NCBI GenBank assembly: GCA_963665265.2
Contig: CAXXHQ010000001.1
Coordinates: 186,001-250,000, forward strand
Direction: 5' to 3'
DNA: 64,000 bases
Origin: CAXXHQ01 sp963665265
GTDB taxonomy: Bacteria; Planctomycetota; Planctomycetia; Pirellulales; Thermoguttaceae
Each line of letters starts with the position of its first letter. Within the stretch, counting starts at the first letter, position 1. Shown piece after piece: positions 27,260 through 38,902 of this stretch. The notes below the pieces were generated by a model that did not search any database, was not told the origin of the DNA, and saw only the letters and a program-made list of their open reading frames with translations. A program made the position numbers and the translations under genes.

Positions 27260-29437
27260 CTAACGACGAGTTTTTCGCAAACTCTCGACGAGTTCGTCTA
27301 TTTCGGACAATACGGATTCCGAAGACGAATTTTCCGCGCTGTTCGCATGCTCAAGCTCGCTCAGGTCGACAAGCCGACGATGCGTTGAACTATCGGCGTC
27401 GAACCTACGAATGCCGAGCGAATGCAACACGTTTGGCGAGCCGAACCCTTTTCCGCCGCGCACTTGATGATCTTGCGCGATTCGGTTCGTACTCTTCGCG
27501 TTCAACGTCGCGCAAAGGTAATGCGCCTCGGCCGAAGAATCGCAAGCGACGAAAGCGCAAGTTTCTTGAGGCACGACGGGACGAATTCCCCAAGGCGTTT
27601 CGATCGCCGACGCGACCGCCGCCGTAATTTCTTTGTCCATGCGACGCCAAATAATCTTATGCGCCGCCAACGTATAGGCGCCCACGTTGTACATCGAATA
27701 GAACGGCTGCCGAGATTGAAAACGTCGAAAAGCGCTGCGAGATTCAAGCTGCTCGCGAAACCTTTCCAAGAAGGAATAGGTAAGCGGATACTTCGTCATC
27801 AACGTCCGCAACTCGACGCCGACGCGTCGAAAGCAATCTTGCGTCAACAGAATATAACGGCGAGAAACCGCGGAGAAGCGAGCGACGTCGCCCCATTGCA
27901 AAAGAGGATAGAGCAAATCGGGCTCAATAACCGCTTCCACTTGCGGAATTTCTCGTTTCGATTTCGCCGTGACGTTGCGGACTCGCGCTCCTGCGGCGGT
28001 CATTTCCAAAAATTCGAGCCAATAGACGGCGTTCGCGCCGCCGCTGTTCGCGCCTAAATGGGCGTCATAATCCGACGGTCCGAGCGATACGATTGAAGAG
28101 CCGACCGCGCTGGCTCGCCAAGGGGAGGTCTTGCGATTCGAATCGATCGGCGATGCTAGACATTCTTCGACATCGCAAGACTCGGACGTTTTCCAGCGAA
28201 AATATGGGATCGGATACCGCGTTTCGGCCCCTTTTCGCAGAAAAATCGCGGCGGTCCAATTCGTCGTTCCGGGAAACGGCTTAGTTTCGACAAAATCATC
28301 GGCCCGCAAAATTTGCAGCGATTCACCTTTTTCGCCAAGTTGAAAGCGGCGAAATCCGTCGCCGGCTCCTTTGCTTTGCAACGACGTTTGCGTAACGACG
28401 AATCCGAGCCGACCGCCCGACCGCAAATAGCGATCGGCAGCGACGTAGGTCATTAACATCGAGAGGTCTTTTTTTCCGCCGCCATGCCGAGCATCCGTTC
28501 CGGAAAGCGAGAACAGCCCGTATTTCTCCCAAAGCGGCTTCGTCGCCTCGCGGTATTCCGTCTGCAAATTATCCCAAGCGATCCACGGCGGATTACCGAC
28601 TACAAAATCAAACGGTTCCTGTAATGCCGGCACGCTGGGGGAGGAAGAATCTGCGAATCGCCCGAGAATCGAATCGCCCCATATGACCGGCGGATCAATC
28701 GCTTCTTTATCGCCGGCAAGATCGGCGACATGCAAGAGGTAATTCGTCTTTGCCGCGATGACGGCCAGCGGATTCACGTCTATGCCTACGATTCTGTTCG
28801 TGATGTCCGGGGCGGAAAGCGATTTTAACCTCGGTTTTTTTAGCCGGCAGATCGCTGCGATCAAGAACGCCCCCGACCCGCAGGCCGGGTCTAAAAGACG
28901 AAATCCAGGCTGCGCGGTGAAATCGATTTGGTCTAAAACGTGCTCGACGAGCCAATCCGGCGTGTAATATTCGCCAAGCCGATGACGAAATTCCCTGCAA
29001 AAAAGCGATTCGTAGAGCGGTCGGAGGGAATCTTCATGCTCCGACAGGGGCGAGAAATCCGTTTCATCGACCAAAACGGAGGCGATTCGCTTCAGCGAAA
29101 TCGTCGGCCAATCGAAAAGCGAGTGGAAAACGGCGGCGGACGAAGACTTGGCGACTCTAGAAACCAGACATTTCAATACAGCGGCATAGTACGTTTGGAG
29201 CGAGAACAAGAAAAGATCAGGCTGCAGACGGTCCGAGGAGATGCCGTGCGAATCCGCCCAGGCCGATTCGCGACGGGGAATTCGTTCGGAAATCATATTG
29301 AGCGGGGAAAAGACTTCACGCCAAGCGGCCAGCGCTGGGGACGACTGTTCAGCCTCGGCGTAGATAGCCGGAATCAAAAGGCCGGCCGTTTCAGAACGCA
29401 GGCCGAGAATCGATTTGAGACGAGTTCCGGAGATCAT
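27260..29437 (-). CDS. Eco57I-like N6-adenine DNA methyltransferase, orphan
   Basis: This 725-aa protein carries the gamma-class adenine methylase motifs: LGEYYTP (154-160), motif I LDPACGSGAFLIA (182-194) and motif IV NPPW (282-285). The C-terminal half, with repeated hydrophobic and aromatic segments, should hold the target-recognition domain. The N-terminal 150 residues include DLFLFSLQTYYAAVLKCL, a helix also present in type IIG-like and Alw26I/Eco31I-type enzymes, but no clear PD-(D/E)xK nuclease was seen. No restriction gene, specificity subunit or BREX/DISARM gene lies near. It is the first gene downstream of the 5S rRNA terminator on that strand. It may be a solitary methylase or a defence remnant. 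Confidence 0.88.
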   Translation of the reverse strand: MISGTRLKSILGLRSETAGLLIPAIYAEAEQSSPALAAWREVFSPLNMISERIPRRESAWADSHGISSDRLQPDLFLFSLQTYYAAVLKCLVSRVAKSSSAAVFHSLFDWPTISLKRIASVLVDETDFSPLSEHEDSLRPLYESLFCREFRHRLGEYYTPDWLVEHVLDQIDFTAQPGFRLLDPACGSGAFLIAAICRLKKPRLKSLSAPDITNRIVGIDVNPLAVIAAKTNYLLHVADLAGDKEAIDPPVIWGDSILGRFADSSSPSVPALQEPFDFVVGNPPWIAWDNLQTEYREATKPLWEKYGLFSLSGTDARHGGGKKDLSMLMTYVAADRYLRSGGRLGFVVTQTSLQSKGAGDGFRRFQLGEKGESLQILRADDFVETKPFPGTTNWTAAIFLRKGAETRYPIPYFRWKTSESCDVEECLASPIDSNRKTSPWRASAVGSSIVSLGPSDYDAHLGANSGGANAVYWLEFLEMTAAGARVRNVTAKSKREIPQVEAVIEPDLLYPLLQWGDVARFSAVSRRYILLTQDCFRRVGVELRTLMTKYPLTYSFLERFREQLESRSAFRRFQSRQPFYSMYNVGAYTLAAHKIIWRRMDKEITAAVASAIETPWGIRPVVPQETCAFVACDSSAEAHYLCATLNAKSTNRIAQDHQVRGGKGFGSPNVLHSLGIRRFDADSSTHRRLVDLSELEHANSAENSSSESVLSEIDELVESLRKTRR

Positions 29438-29470
29438 GGATTTTGCGACGAGGGAGAATCGAATCGCAAG

Positions 29471-29507
29471 AAAATAAAAAAGCCTGAACGGATGTACGTT
29501 CAGGCTT
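29471..29507 (-). terminator. Terminator of the 23S-5S rRNA unit
   Basis: An 11-bp perfect stem AAGCCTGAACG / CGTTCAGGCTT with a 6-nt loop is followed on the minus strand by TTTTTTATTTTC. It lies about 16 nt past the 5S 3' end. Confidence 0.93.
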
Positions 29508-29522
29508 TTGGAATTTTAAAAA

Positions 29523-29630
29523 ACCGGCAACACCTACTCTCGCACTTGTGGTACTACCATCGGCTTCAAAAGCTTAACTACCGTGTTCGGAATGGGAACG
29601 GGTGTGACCTTTTGAATATAGTCACCGGAA
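29523..29630 (-). rRNA. rrf: 5S ribosomal RNA
   Basis: Conserved 5S segments read on the minus strand: CACACCCGTTCCCATTCCGA, then ACACGGTAGTTAAGC, GCCGATGGTAGTA and GAGAGTAGGTG. Helix I closes between CCGGTGAC at the 5' end and GTTGCCGG at the 3' end, including G-T pairs. Ends are accurate to a few bases. It follows the 23S gene by about 95 nt, a spacer that contains a hairpin (cgtctctc / gagagacg) and no tRNA. Confidence 0.95.
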
Positions 29631-29723
29631 GGCGTCTCTCGGCCGTACAGTGAGGGTCGAGAGACGATATATGGTTGTGTGTAGATTGTGACATTCCTAA
29701 GGGTGCTTAGGAGCGTTTGATAC

Positions 29724-32638
<2,915 letters not shown>

Positions 32639-33119
32639 AATCAAACGCTCCCGAGCAAGCTCGAAAACATTTTTTCCATATGCAGCTACAGGGACTATGA
32701 TCTATTGTCCCATGTAACGATTAGGTATCAAATCAAGCGGTTATTACACCGCTTTTCTCGCCTAAGCGCCCTTAAGAACTTCTCTGCATTTCAATCAACT
32801 TGAAATACAAACAAATCTTGAGAATGCCACATTCTACCACACAACCAAATTGTCAAAGATCAAACCGGCCGCATTCACGTCGCCGCGAAAGCTAAACCGC
32901 CGAATCAACGGGGAGCGAATTCACAGGCCGTAAAGACCTCGGGAACTCGCTCCCCGTTCATTCACCAACACCCTTGCGTCAGGTGCGAAAAAGTCGATTC
33001 TAACCAACCTCGTTTCGACCGTCAACCCCCCGGCCAACTGTTTATCGGATGATTTTCCGAAAACCTGCAGCCGAGTTGACTGTCGCTCGTTCGCCGGACA
33101 GGCCGCCGAAGGAGTTGAG
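32639..33119 (-). other. Leader of the 23S-5S transcript with boxA and hairpins
   Basis: Between the promoter and the 23S gene lies about 475 nt of leader. On the minus strand 32848-32861 reads GATCTTTGACAATT, close to the rRNA boxA antitermination site (GCTCTTTAACAA). An 11-bp perfect stem ACGGGGAGCGA / TCGCTCCCCGT is at 32908-32957. A smaller stem aagcggt / accgctt is near 32740. No 16S rRNA and no tRNA are present. Confidence 0.75.
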
Positions 33120-33147
33120 ATTATATCGGACGCTAGCCGCTTGGCAA
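33120..33147 (-). promoter_or_regulatory. Promoter of the 23S-5S unit
   Basis: On the minus strand a -35 TTGCCA (33142-33147) and a perfect -10 TATAAT (33120-33125) are separated by 16 nt. An A/T-rich stretch (about 33155-33170, AAAAAATTTGTTTT) just upstream could act as an UP element. Transcription would start near 33112. Confidence 0.75.
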
Positions 33148-34542
33148 CCACCCCAAAACAAATTTTTTGGAGCATTTCGCGTCGCAAACCTCAATCTTTT
33201 CGTAACTTGCCGGCATTCTCGCAAACCACGCTTAACTCGCCAGAGAAGCGTTTTGGCTTGCGTCACAAATGCTTGCGACAAGTGCGAAAGGGGTTAATCT
33301 TATCGCAACCGCTGGAGAACGCAAGAGGTAAACCGAGGTTTTCCTAAAATTATTCCGGAGTTTTTTACCCCTCCGGTAAGCGTCCTTCGCTCAAGGGTTG
33401 GCAAATATAGCAGCATTTCGTGCCTACGCTAGCGCCCTGCCGAGCGAATTCCCCTCTTTTCGTCAAAAATGCCTGAAAACCCGCGAAAAAAACGAAAAGA
33501 AATCTCGGAGGAAGGCGTCAAACGGTAGGCGGAACAACGTCCCGCGAACTGATTTTTCCATGAAATTTACTACGTGACGCGAAGGCGTGGCGCGGTAGGG
33601 TTCATTGGATTCGCATGACAAACGCACTTCTCGAGTCGCAACTCTCGGCTTTTTCTTTTTTGAAAACTTCTCCGTTCTTGATGTTTACAGCGCTTTTCTA
33701 ATGCGTGAAAAATAACAGTTACCGCTTAACAAGGAAGCGCTTGCGTTTTAGGGCGAATTCTCTCGAAACGTGCAATTTTCTCGAAGAAAACGATGATCTC
33801 TTGCGCGATATCGTGCGAGAATATCGACGCATACGTGTTTCCTGGCATCCTAAGAACCTTGTCGGCAAGCGGTTAGGAACGCCCGTTTTTGGGCTAGGGG
33901 GATTTTCATCGTCGGGCATCACGCGGAGCAGCGGCGTAAGTTATTGGTTCACCGAGCGTTGCGATAGCGCAACGGCGACAAAGGGGAGAATCGAAAAAAA
34001 CGTTTTCGTGCGTACGTTAAACTGGTAAGTCGTTGCAGTACAGCGGTTTAACTGCCATAAAAAAACGGATTTTCCGCGAAAAACGAGCGAAAACGGACCG
34101 ACGCGTAAGGAGTTAGGACGACGGCGCGCACGTTTTTCGTCGAAAGCGGGTAGTCGAATTGTCAAAGAGCGCGTCGCCTGGATGCGCGACGATTCAGAGG
34201 AGCGTTTTAGCGAAATAGGCGGCACAAATTCAAGGATAAAAGTCGCGTTTTTTTTCCGCAGAGAGGCCGAGCGACAAGGCAAAGGATGAAGTATGAAGGT
34301 AGAGGGAGAAGGTTCGCAGCTTTCATCCGCCCTGCCCTCTCGTTCTTTCTTTTCATCTCTTGCGGTGAATTTACCGTTTGAAAAACCTGTTCATCCTGTA
34401 AATCCTGTCGAAAACCCATCGCATTCTTTGCGATTTGTTTCGGCCAATAATCGTTACCTTTCGCTGTTTCTTTCCGGCGATTGAAGCGGTAAATTACCGG
34501 CATACGCAGCTTTCCACGCCCTCGATCCCGCAGGTTTCGAAA
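33148..34542. other. 1.4-kb region without a supported gene
   Basis: Short open frames exist but have no ribosome sites or family features. The minus strand at 34158-34177 has gcgacgcgctctttgacaat, an exact 20-bp match to 7956-7975 and boxA-like. Near 34285 a ggatgaagtatgaagg repeat word appears, and around 34380 the caggat / cctgta words of the composite repeats. Confidence 0.55.
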
Positions 34543-35112
34543 ATGAACCGAGTTTGGCAGGTAGCGCTCATCGCCTCTCTCCTTGGCAGTTCCTGGCTGG
34601 GAATGCAAATCGTGCATGAATCGGGGCACATCCTTGGCGCCTACGCTACCGGCGCGAAAGTTTCCTACGTGGCGCTGCACCCGCTGACTATTTCCCGAAC
34701 TGACGTCGTCAACAACTCGCACCCGCTCATCACGGTATGGATGGGCCCCATTTTCGGCGTTGCATTTCCGGTTGTCGCCTACCTCTTCGCGGCGTTTTTC
34801 AAAGCGCCCGGCGTTTATTTACTCCGTTTTTTCGCGGGTTTTTGCTGCGTCACCAACGGCGCCTACATCGGCGGCGGCTCCTTTGAGCAAGCGGCCGACG
34901 CCGGCGTTATGCTTGCCGCCGGCTCTCCTCGATGGACGCCCCTCGCCTTCGGAATCGCTTCGACCGCGCTTGGACTATTTCTCTGGCATCGCCAAGGCGT
35001 CCGCTTCGGACTTGGCAAAACCCAAGGAGAAGTCAGCCGACGCGCGGCGATCGCAACGACGGCCCTCTTTTTCTGCATCGTCCTAACGGAAATCCTCTTC
35101 AACCAACGCTGA
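34543..35112 (+). CDS. M50-like integral membrane metalloprotease-type protein
   Basis: This 189-aa protein has about five hydrophobic segments. HESGH, at about residues 24-28 inside the first helix, fits the HExxH zinc motif of M50/site-2-protease-like families. The segment SHPLITVWMGPIFGVAFPVVAYLF resembles the G-P-x-x-N/G second conserved helix. No LDG motif is seen, so catalytic competence is uncertain. ATG 34543 begins at the sequence MNRVWQVALI and lacks a clear ribosome site; the longer frame upstream is less credible. Downstream is repeat DNA, then the GntR gene, on the same strand but with its own promoter. Confidence 0.75.
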   Translation: MNRVWQVALIASLLGSSWLGMQIVHESGHILGAYATGAKVSYVALHPLTISRTDVVNNSHPLITVWMGPIFGVAFPVVAYLFAAFFKAPGVYLLRFFAGFCCVTNGAYIGGGSFEQAADAGVMLAAGSPRWTPLAFGIASTALGLFLWHRQGVRFGLGKTQGEVSRRAAIATTALFFCIVLTEILFNQR

Positions 35113-35484
35113 ATTTACGGTGCGGCGAAACGCGAACAACCGCAAATATTCACGCGGAGCCGCCGAGGAACGCGGAGATTCGCAACCGAACATATTGGCC
35201 ACGAAAGAACGCAAAGAACGCGATAGAGTTCAAGACAGGGTGAACATGATTTACGGGATTCGTTTCTCCTGAACCCTACCGCCGAGCCGAGAAATCCAAC
35301 CCAATAGTCGTTTTCGCGATTTCCTTCTTTCGGTTTTTCGTGATCACTACGTTCTTTTGCGGCGGAGAAACCTTCGCTTAGTCGCGGTTTCGCGTCTCCG
35401 TAGCGGGCAAAAGCCGCCCTGCCCTTTCGGCGGATCTCGCTCCGCTAATTTTCTAAAATATTCAAATAGTTCGCGAAAATTCGC
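35113..35484. repeat. Composite repeat region
   Basis: It contains cacgcggagccgccgaggaac, cacgaaagaacgcaaagaac and acagggtgaacatgatttac words of the same composite repeat that recurs after every gene downstream to 43696. No gene is visible. Confidence 0.6.
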
Positions 35485-35526
35485 TTGACAGTCTCCGCAA
35501 AAGCCGATAGTGTACTAGTAGGCTAT
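35485..35526 (+). promoter_or_regulatory. Promoter and candidate GntR operator
   Basis: The -35 TTGACA is at 35485-35490. At 17 nt spacing TAGTGT (35508-35513) is a weak -10. An interrupted palindrome ATAG-tg-TACTAGTA-gg-CTAT covers 35507-35526, overlapping the -10 and start region. Its shape fits operators of YtrA-subfamily GntR repressors, so autoregulation by the next gene is likely. Confidence 0.7.
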
Positions 35527-35543
35527 TACAGAGGACAAACAAA

Positions 35544-35930
35544 ATGTTCTTCCAAGTCGATCCTGCCGACCAACTGGCGATTTACGAGCAAATCGTTCGC
35601 CAAATCAAATTCGCGGTCGCCGACCGCTCTCTCAAGCCGGGGGAACTCGTTCCGTCGGTCCGGGAACTCGCCCGCTCGCTGGCGATCAATCCGAACACCG
35701 TCGCCCGGGCGTATCGCGAGCTGCAAGACGACCGCATCCTCGAAGCGGTTCGCGGGACCGGTTTGGCGGTCACGCCCGAGGCCTTCAAATCTTGTCAAAA
35801 ACAACGCCGTTCGCTGCTCCGCGACCGCATTCGCCAAGTCTTCCGCGAAGCGGCCTCGAGCGGCATCGATAAAGAGGAGCTCGACAAAATCGTGGAAGAA
35901 GAGTCGGGCAAAGCGTACACGGACGGGTAG
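35544..35930 (+). CDS. GntR family regulator, YtrA subfamily
   Basis: The 128-aa length is typical of the YtrA subfamily: a winged helix-turn-helix (residues about 10-78: QIVRQIKFAVADRSLKPGEL, PSVRELARSLAINPNTVARAYRELQ) and a short helical tail for dimer formation, with no effector-binding domain. Such regulators usually repress ABC transporter operons that contain their own gene. AGAGGACAAACAAA precedes ATG 35544. The downstream genes, permease-like and ATPase, fit this picture, although they are widely spaced. See the operator at 35507-35526. Confidence 0.93.
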   Translation: MFFQVDPADQLAIYEQIVRQIKFAVADRSLKPGELVPSVRELARSLAINPNTVARAYRELQDDRILEAVRGTGLAVTPEAFKSCQKQRRSLLRDRIRQVFREAASSGIDKEELDKIVEEESGKAYTDG

Positions 35931-36204
35931 ATTCACCACCAAGTCACCAAGACACGAAGAACGCGGCAATCACGAAAACTCGAAACGACGAAAGCACGAA
36001 AGAAACGCAAATTATTTACCGCAGAGGCGCGGAGGTCGCAGAGACGGACAATTTTTTTGATTTCTCTGCGCACTCAGCGTCTCAGCGGTGAATAAAAACC
36101 TCTTGGATGAAAAAAAATGGCGGGACACGGTCCCGCCCTACGAACTGATTGCTTAGCGTTGGCCACATGGTCGAAACCGTTCGTCCGACTAAAGGAGAAC
36201 AGTT
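35931..36204. repeat. Composite repeat region
   Basis: Words cacgaaaactcgaaacgac, accgcagaggcgcggaggtc and its near complement ctctgcgcactcagcgtctc form a long imperfect hairpin (about 36013-36093). At 36119-36137 lies GGCGGGAC-ACG-GTCCCGCC. The strong ribosome site AAAGGAG is just before 36205. Confidence 0.8.
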
Positions 36205-36930
36205 ATGGAAAAACAAGTCGCATGGAGCGTTTTCGCTAGGGAATCTCTGGCGTTGTCGGTCTTGTGGACCGTCTTGCTCGTGATTGCTGCTGGTGCGAGT
36301 TTCGCAATTACAACTTCGCATAATCCAAACCGGACAAGATCTTGGCTTGACGATGATTTGGGATTATGCGACCTTCCCACCGAACCATGGTATTTGGAGT
36401 CTCCAATAATTTTCTCCTTCGGGGTGTTGGCATTTTATGCGCTCGGCTGCGGCTGCATCATGTTCTCCAGGGACAATCGCTCTTCGCCGAAATTTGCCAT
36501 CCAAAAACGCGTCGTGATCGGCAAATTCATTCGCTTCATGGCAAGCATATCCTTGTTGTTCGCAGCAGGCATCTGGATTATGCATTCAACGAACTCGAAT
36601 GAGTTTACAGCTGAATTCAATGCGAGTAACAGCGACGTCGCATTGGCGACGATCATCCTCACCGCCGCAAACTTATACGTTTGCGGGGCCTTGTTTTCCT
36701 ACTTCACCGCGCAACCGTTCAAAAGCGGAATATTCGGAGCCGCCTTGGCTTCGATCGGCAACTATCTCGCATTCGCCAGTCTCGACCTCTCGGCAAGAGG
36801 TTGGACGATTGATTACCGATTCGTTGCGATGGCGGTCTTGTGGGTCGCGACTCTATACGTAGTCGGAATTTGTTTGTTCGCGGCTAACGTGAGAAAACGA
36901 GGCAATACCGCCGACCTCGGCGGTCAATAG
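36205..36930 (+). CDS. Membrane protein resembling the N-terminal half of the ABC permease downstream
   Basis: This 241-aa protein has about six transmembrane helices. It is homologous to the first 220 residues of the 981-aa permease at 38903: FYALGCGCIMF against FYSLGCGCTAF, and AANLYVCGALFSYF / SGIFGAALASIGNYL against AANLYFCGALFSLL / SGIFGAVLASVGNYL. It looks like a truncated, diverged paralogue of the ABC-2-type permease, though a separate half-size subunit is possible. It has a good ribosome site (AAGGAG, 8 nt). The protein ends without the long extracytoplasmic part of its larger relative. Confidence 0.85.
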   Translation: MEKQVAWSVFARESLALSVLWTVLLVIAAGASFAITTSHNPNRTRSWLDDDLGLCDLPTEPWYLESPIIFSFGVLAFYALGCGCIMFSRDNRSSPKFAIQKRVVIGKFIRFMASISLLFAAGIWIMHSTNSNEFTAEFNASNSDVALATIILTAANLYVCGALFSYFTAQPFKSGIFGAALASIGNYLAFASLDLSARGWTIDYRFVAMAVLWVATLYVVGICLFAANVRKRGNTADLGGQ

Positions 36931-37443
36931 ATGTTCCCTGATCACGAAAACGCAAAGGAAATTGGACAGGATTAACGGGATTATTGAACGAAGAAATTCA
37001 CCGTCAAGTCATTGAGATATGAAGGACGCGGCAATCACGAAAACTCGAAACGACGAAAGCACGAAAGAACGCGAGTTATTCACCACAGAGTCACAGAGGA
37101 CACAGAGAACGCAAAAGAGTATTAGACAGGATTTACAGGATTTACAGGATTTACAGGATTAACGAGATTATTGAATGAAGAAAATTGCCGTCAAGTCGTT
37201 TTAGGGAAAGCAGATGATTTTACCGCAGAGGCGCGGAGGTCGCAGAGACGGACAAATTTTTGTTTTTGATTACTCTGCGCACTCAGCGTCTCAGCGGTGA
37301 ATAAAAACTTCTTGGATGAAAAAAATTGGCGGGACGTTGTCCCGCCCTACGAGCAACTTCATGAATTAAAACTCGGCGGGACACGGTCCCGCCCTACGAA
37401 CAAAAAAACGCTTATCGCCTCCGCTCCGTAAAGGGCTGAAAAA
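36931..37443. repeat. Composite repeat region with 9-bp tandem array
   Basis: This region repeats the order seen elsewhere in the locus: cacgaaaactcgaaacgac, caccacagagtcacagagg, gacaggattt words, ccgcagaggcgcggagg with its opposed arm, then two GGCGGGAC...GTCCCGCC palindromes (37328-37346, 37375-37393). At about 37126-37160 the 9-bp unit acaggattt is repeated four times. No gene is visible. Confidence 0.85.
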
Positions 37444-38442
37444 ATGAAACGCAACGGACTAACGATCGTCGAAATCCTGGTCATCGTCACCGTCATTATC
37501 GTTTTGCTCGCTTTGCTTGCTCCGGCCGTTAGTTCCGCCCGGGAAAGCGCCCGAATCAACCAATGCAAGATGAATTTGCGTCAGGTCGGCATTGCCGCGC
37601 ATAACTATCACGATGGCCACAAGAGCTTTCCGGCCGTCTCGCAACTCGTCGGAGGCGAGAAGAAAACTGCCGGCGGCTACAGCTTCTTAACGGCCCTCCT
37701 GCCGTTCATGGAGCAACAGAAACTTTTCGACTCGCTGCCGAAGGACGACGCGATTGATCCGCTCGGATCGAACGCCCCCAACCTGGTAAAAGCGAGAGCG
37801 ACACGTTTGCCCGGGCTGATTTGCCCAAGTAATTCGAACGCCTCCGTGAACAAGGAAGGGCAGGCGCTGACGAATTACAAGGCGATGTGCGCGACGAGCG
37901 CCGAGAGTTTGAGAATTGCCGTCGATCCGACGCAACCGGCGCCCTACGGCGACGCAAATATGCATCCCGACGGAGCGTGGAGGCCCGGTAAATCTATCCG
38001 AATAGCCGATTTTTCAGACGGAACTAGCGATACGCTGTTGTTCGTCGAAACGATGGACGACACAAATAGCGCTTGGATCGCCGGAAGCGACGTTCATCTC
38101 GTCGGCATGCCGAAGGCGGAAAGCTACGACCAAGAATTCAGCAATGGAACTTATTTTGCTCCGACGAGTTTTAACGGAAAGTACGACGAAGAGGCGGGAG
38201 ACTTGATTCGCCAATCACGCACTTATCTGCAATTCGATTTCTCACCGAACGGAAAAGACTCCGGAACTTATCCGGACTCGGTCGGCCGTCATCCGGCGTA
38301 TGGTCCAGGTTCCGCCCATGTCGCCGGAGTGAACCACGTTTACGGCGACGCCTCCGTTCGTTCAATAACCCGAAAATGCGACTATGCCGCCTACATGATC
38401 GCTATTACAAGACAAAACGGAGACCCGTGCTACGGAGATTAG
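37444..38442 (+). CDS. DUF1559 pseudopilin-like protein, copy 1
   Basis: The 332-aa protein begins MKRNGLTIVEILVIVTVIIVLL, a prepilin-like signal with Glu at +5, cleaved after Gly. The body has DUF1559 hallmarks: AAHNYHDGHKSFPA near residue 50, and a C-terminal GVNHVYGDASVRSI. DUF1559 proteins are abundant in planctomycetes and their function is unknown. The product is about 80 % identical by eye to the gene at 43697. AAAGGG is near ATG 37444. It lies between the short and full permease genes, so membership of the GntR-ABC locus is plausible but not proven. Confidence 0.93.
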   Translation: MKRNGLTIVEILVIVTVIIVLLALLAPAVSSARESARINQCKMNLRQVGIAAHNYHDGHKSFPAVSQLVGGEKKTAGGYSFLTALLPFMEQQKLFDSLPKDDAIDPLGSNAPNLVKARATRLPGLICPSNSNASVNKEGQALTNYKAMCATSAESLRIAVDPTQPAPYGDANMHPDGAWRPGKSIRIADFSDGTSDTLLFVETMDDTNSAWIAGSDVHLVGMPKAESYDQEFSNGTYFAPTSFNGKYDEEAGDLIRQSRTYLQFDFSPNGKDSGTYPDSVGRHPAYGPGSAHVAGVNHVYGDASVRSITRKCDYAAYMIAITRQNGDPCYGD

Positions 38443-38902
38443 AACAACCTTAAAAAATGTCCTTTACAATTTAGCTGAATACTCTGCTTCTCGCTATTTA
38501 GAATTACTAATAAAACAATTCGCCGCCAATTCATTGAGACATGAAGAACGCGGCAATCACGAAAACTCGAAACGACGAAAGCACGAAAGAACGCGAGTTA
38601 TTCACCGCAGAGACGCAGAGGACGCAGAGAACGCAAAAGAGTTTTAGACAGGATTAACAAGATTAACGAGATTATTGAATGAAGAAAATTGCCGTCAAGT
38701 CGTTTTAGGGAAAGCAGATGATTTTACCGCAGAGGCGCGGAGGTCGCAGAGACGGACAAATTTTTTGTTTTTGATTTCTCTGCGCACTCAGCGTCTCAGC
38801 GGTGAATAAAAATCTTCGTGTCGTTTAGTGAACTTCGTGGATTAACAATTGGCGGGACACGGTCCCGCCCTACGACTGACCGCTGATAAAAGGACGACAA
38901 TC
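38443..38902. repeat. Composite repeat region
   Basis: From about 38525 to 38815 it is nearly identical to the repeat block at about 36990-37310, with fewer copies of the acaggatt unit. It ends with a GGCGGGAC-ACG-GTCCCGCC palindrome (38851-38869) and the ribosome site AAAGGACG of the next gene. Confidence 0.85.

Noticed and set aside
33705..34028. 107-codon plus-strand open frame
   Set aside because: No ribosome site, no recognisable domain, and a composition unlike that of a real protein.
33148..34542. Possible 16S rRNA gene upstream of 23S
   Set aside because: No 16S-conserved segment, such as the anti-Shine-Dalgarno end, was found on either strand.
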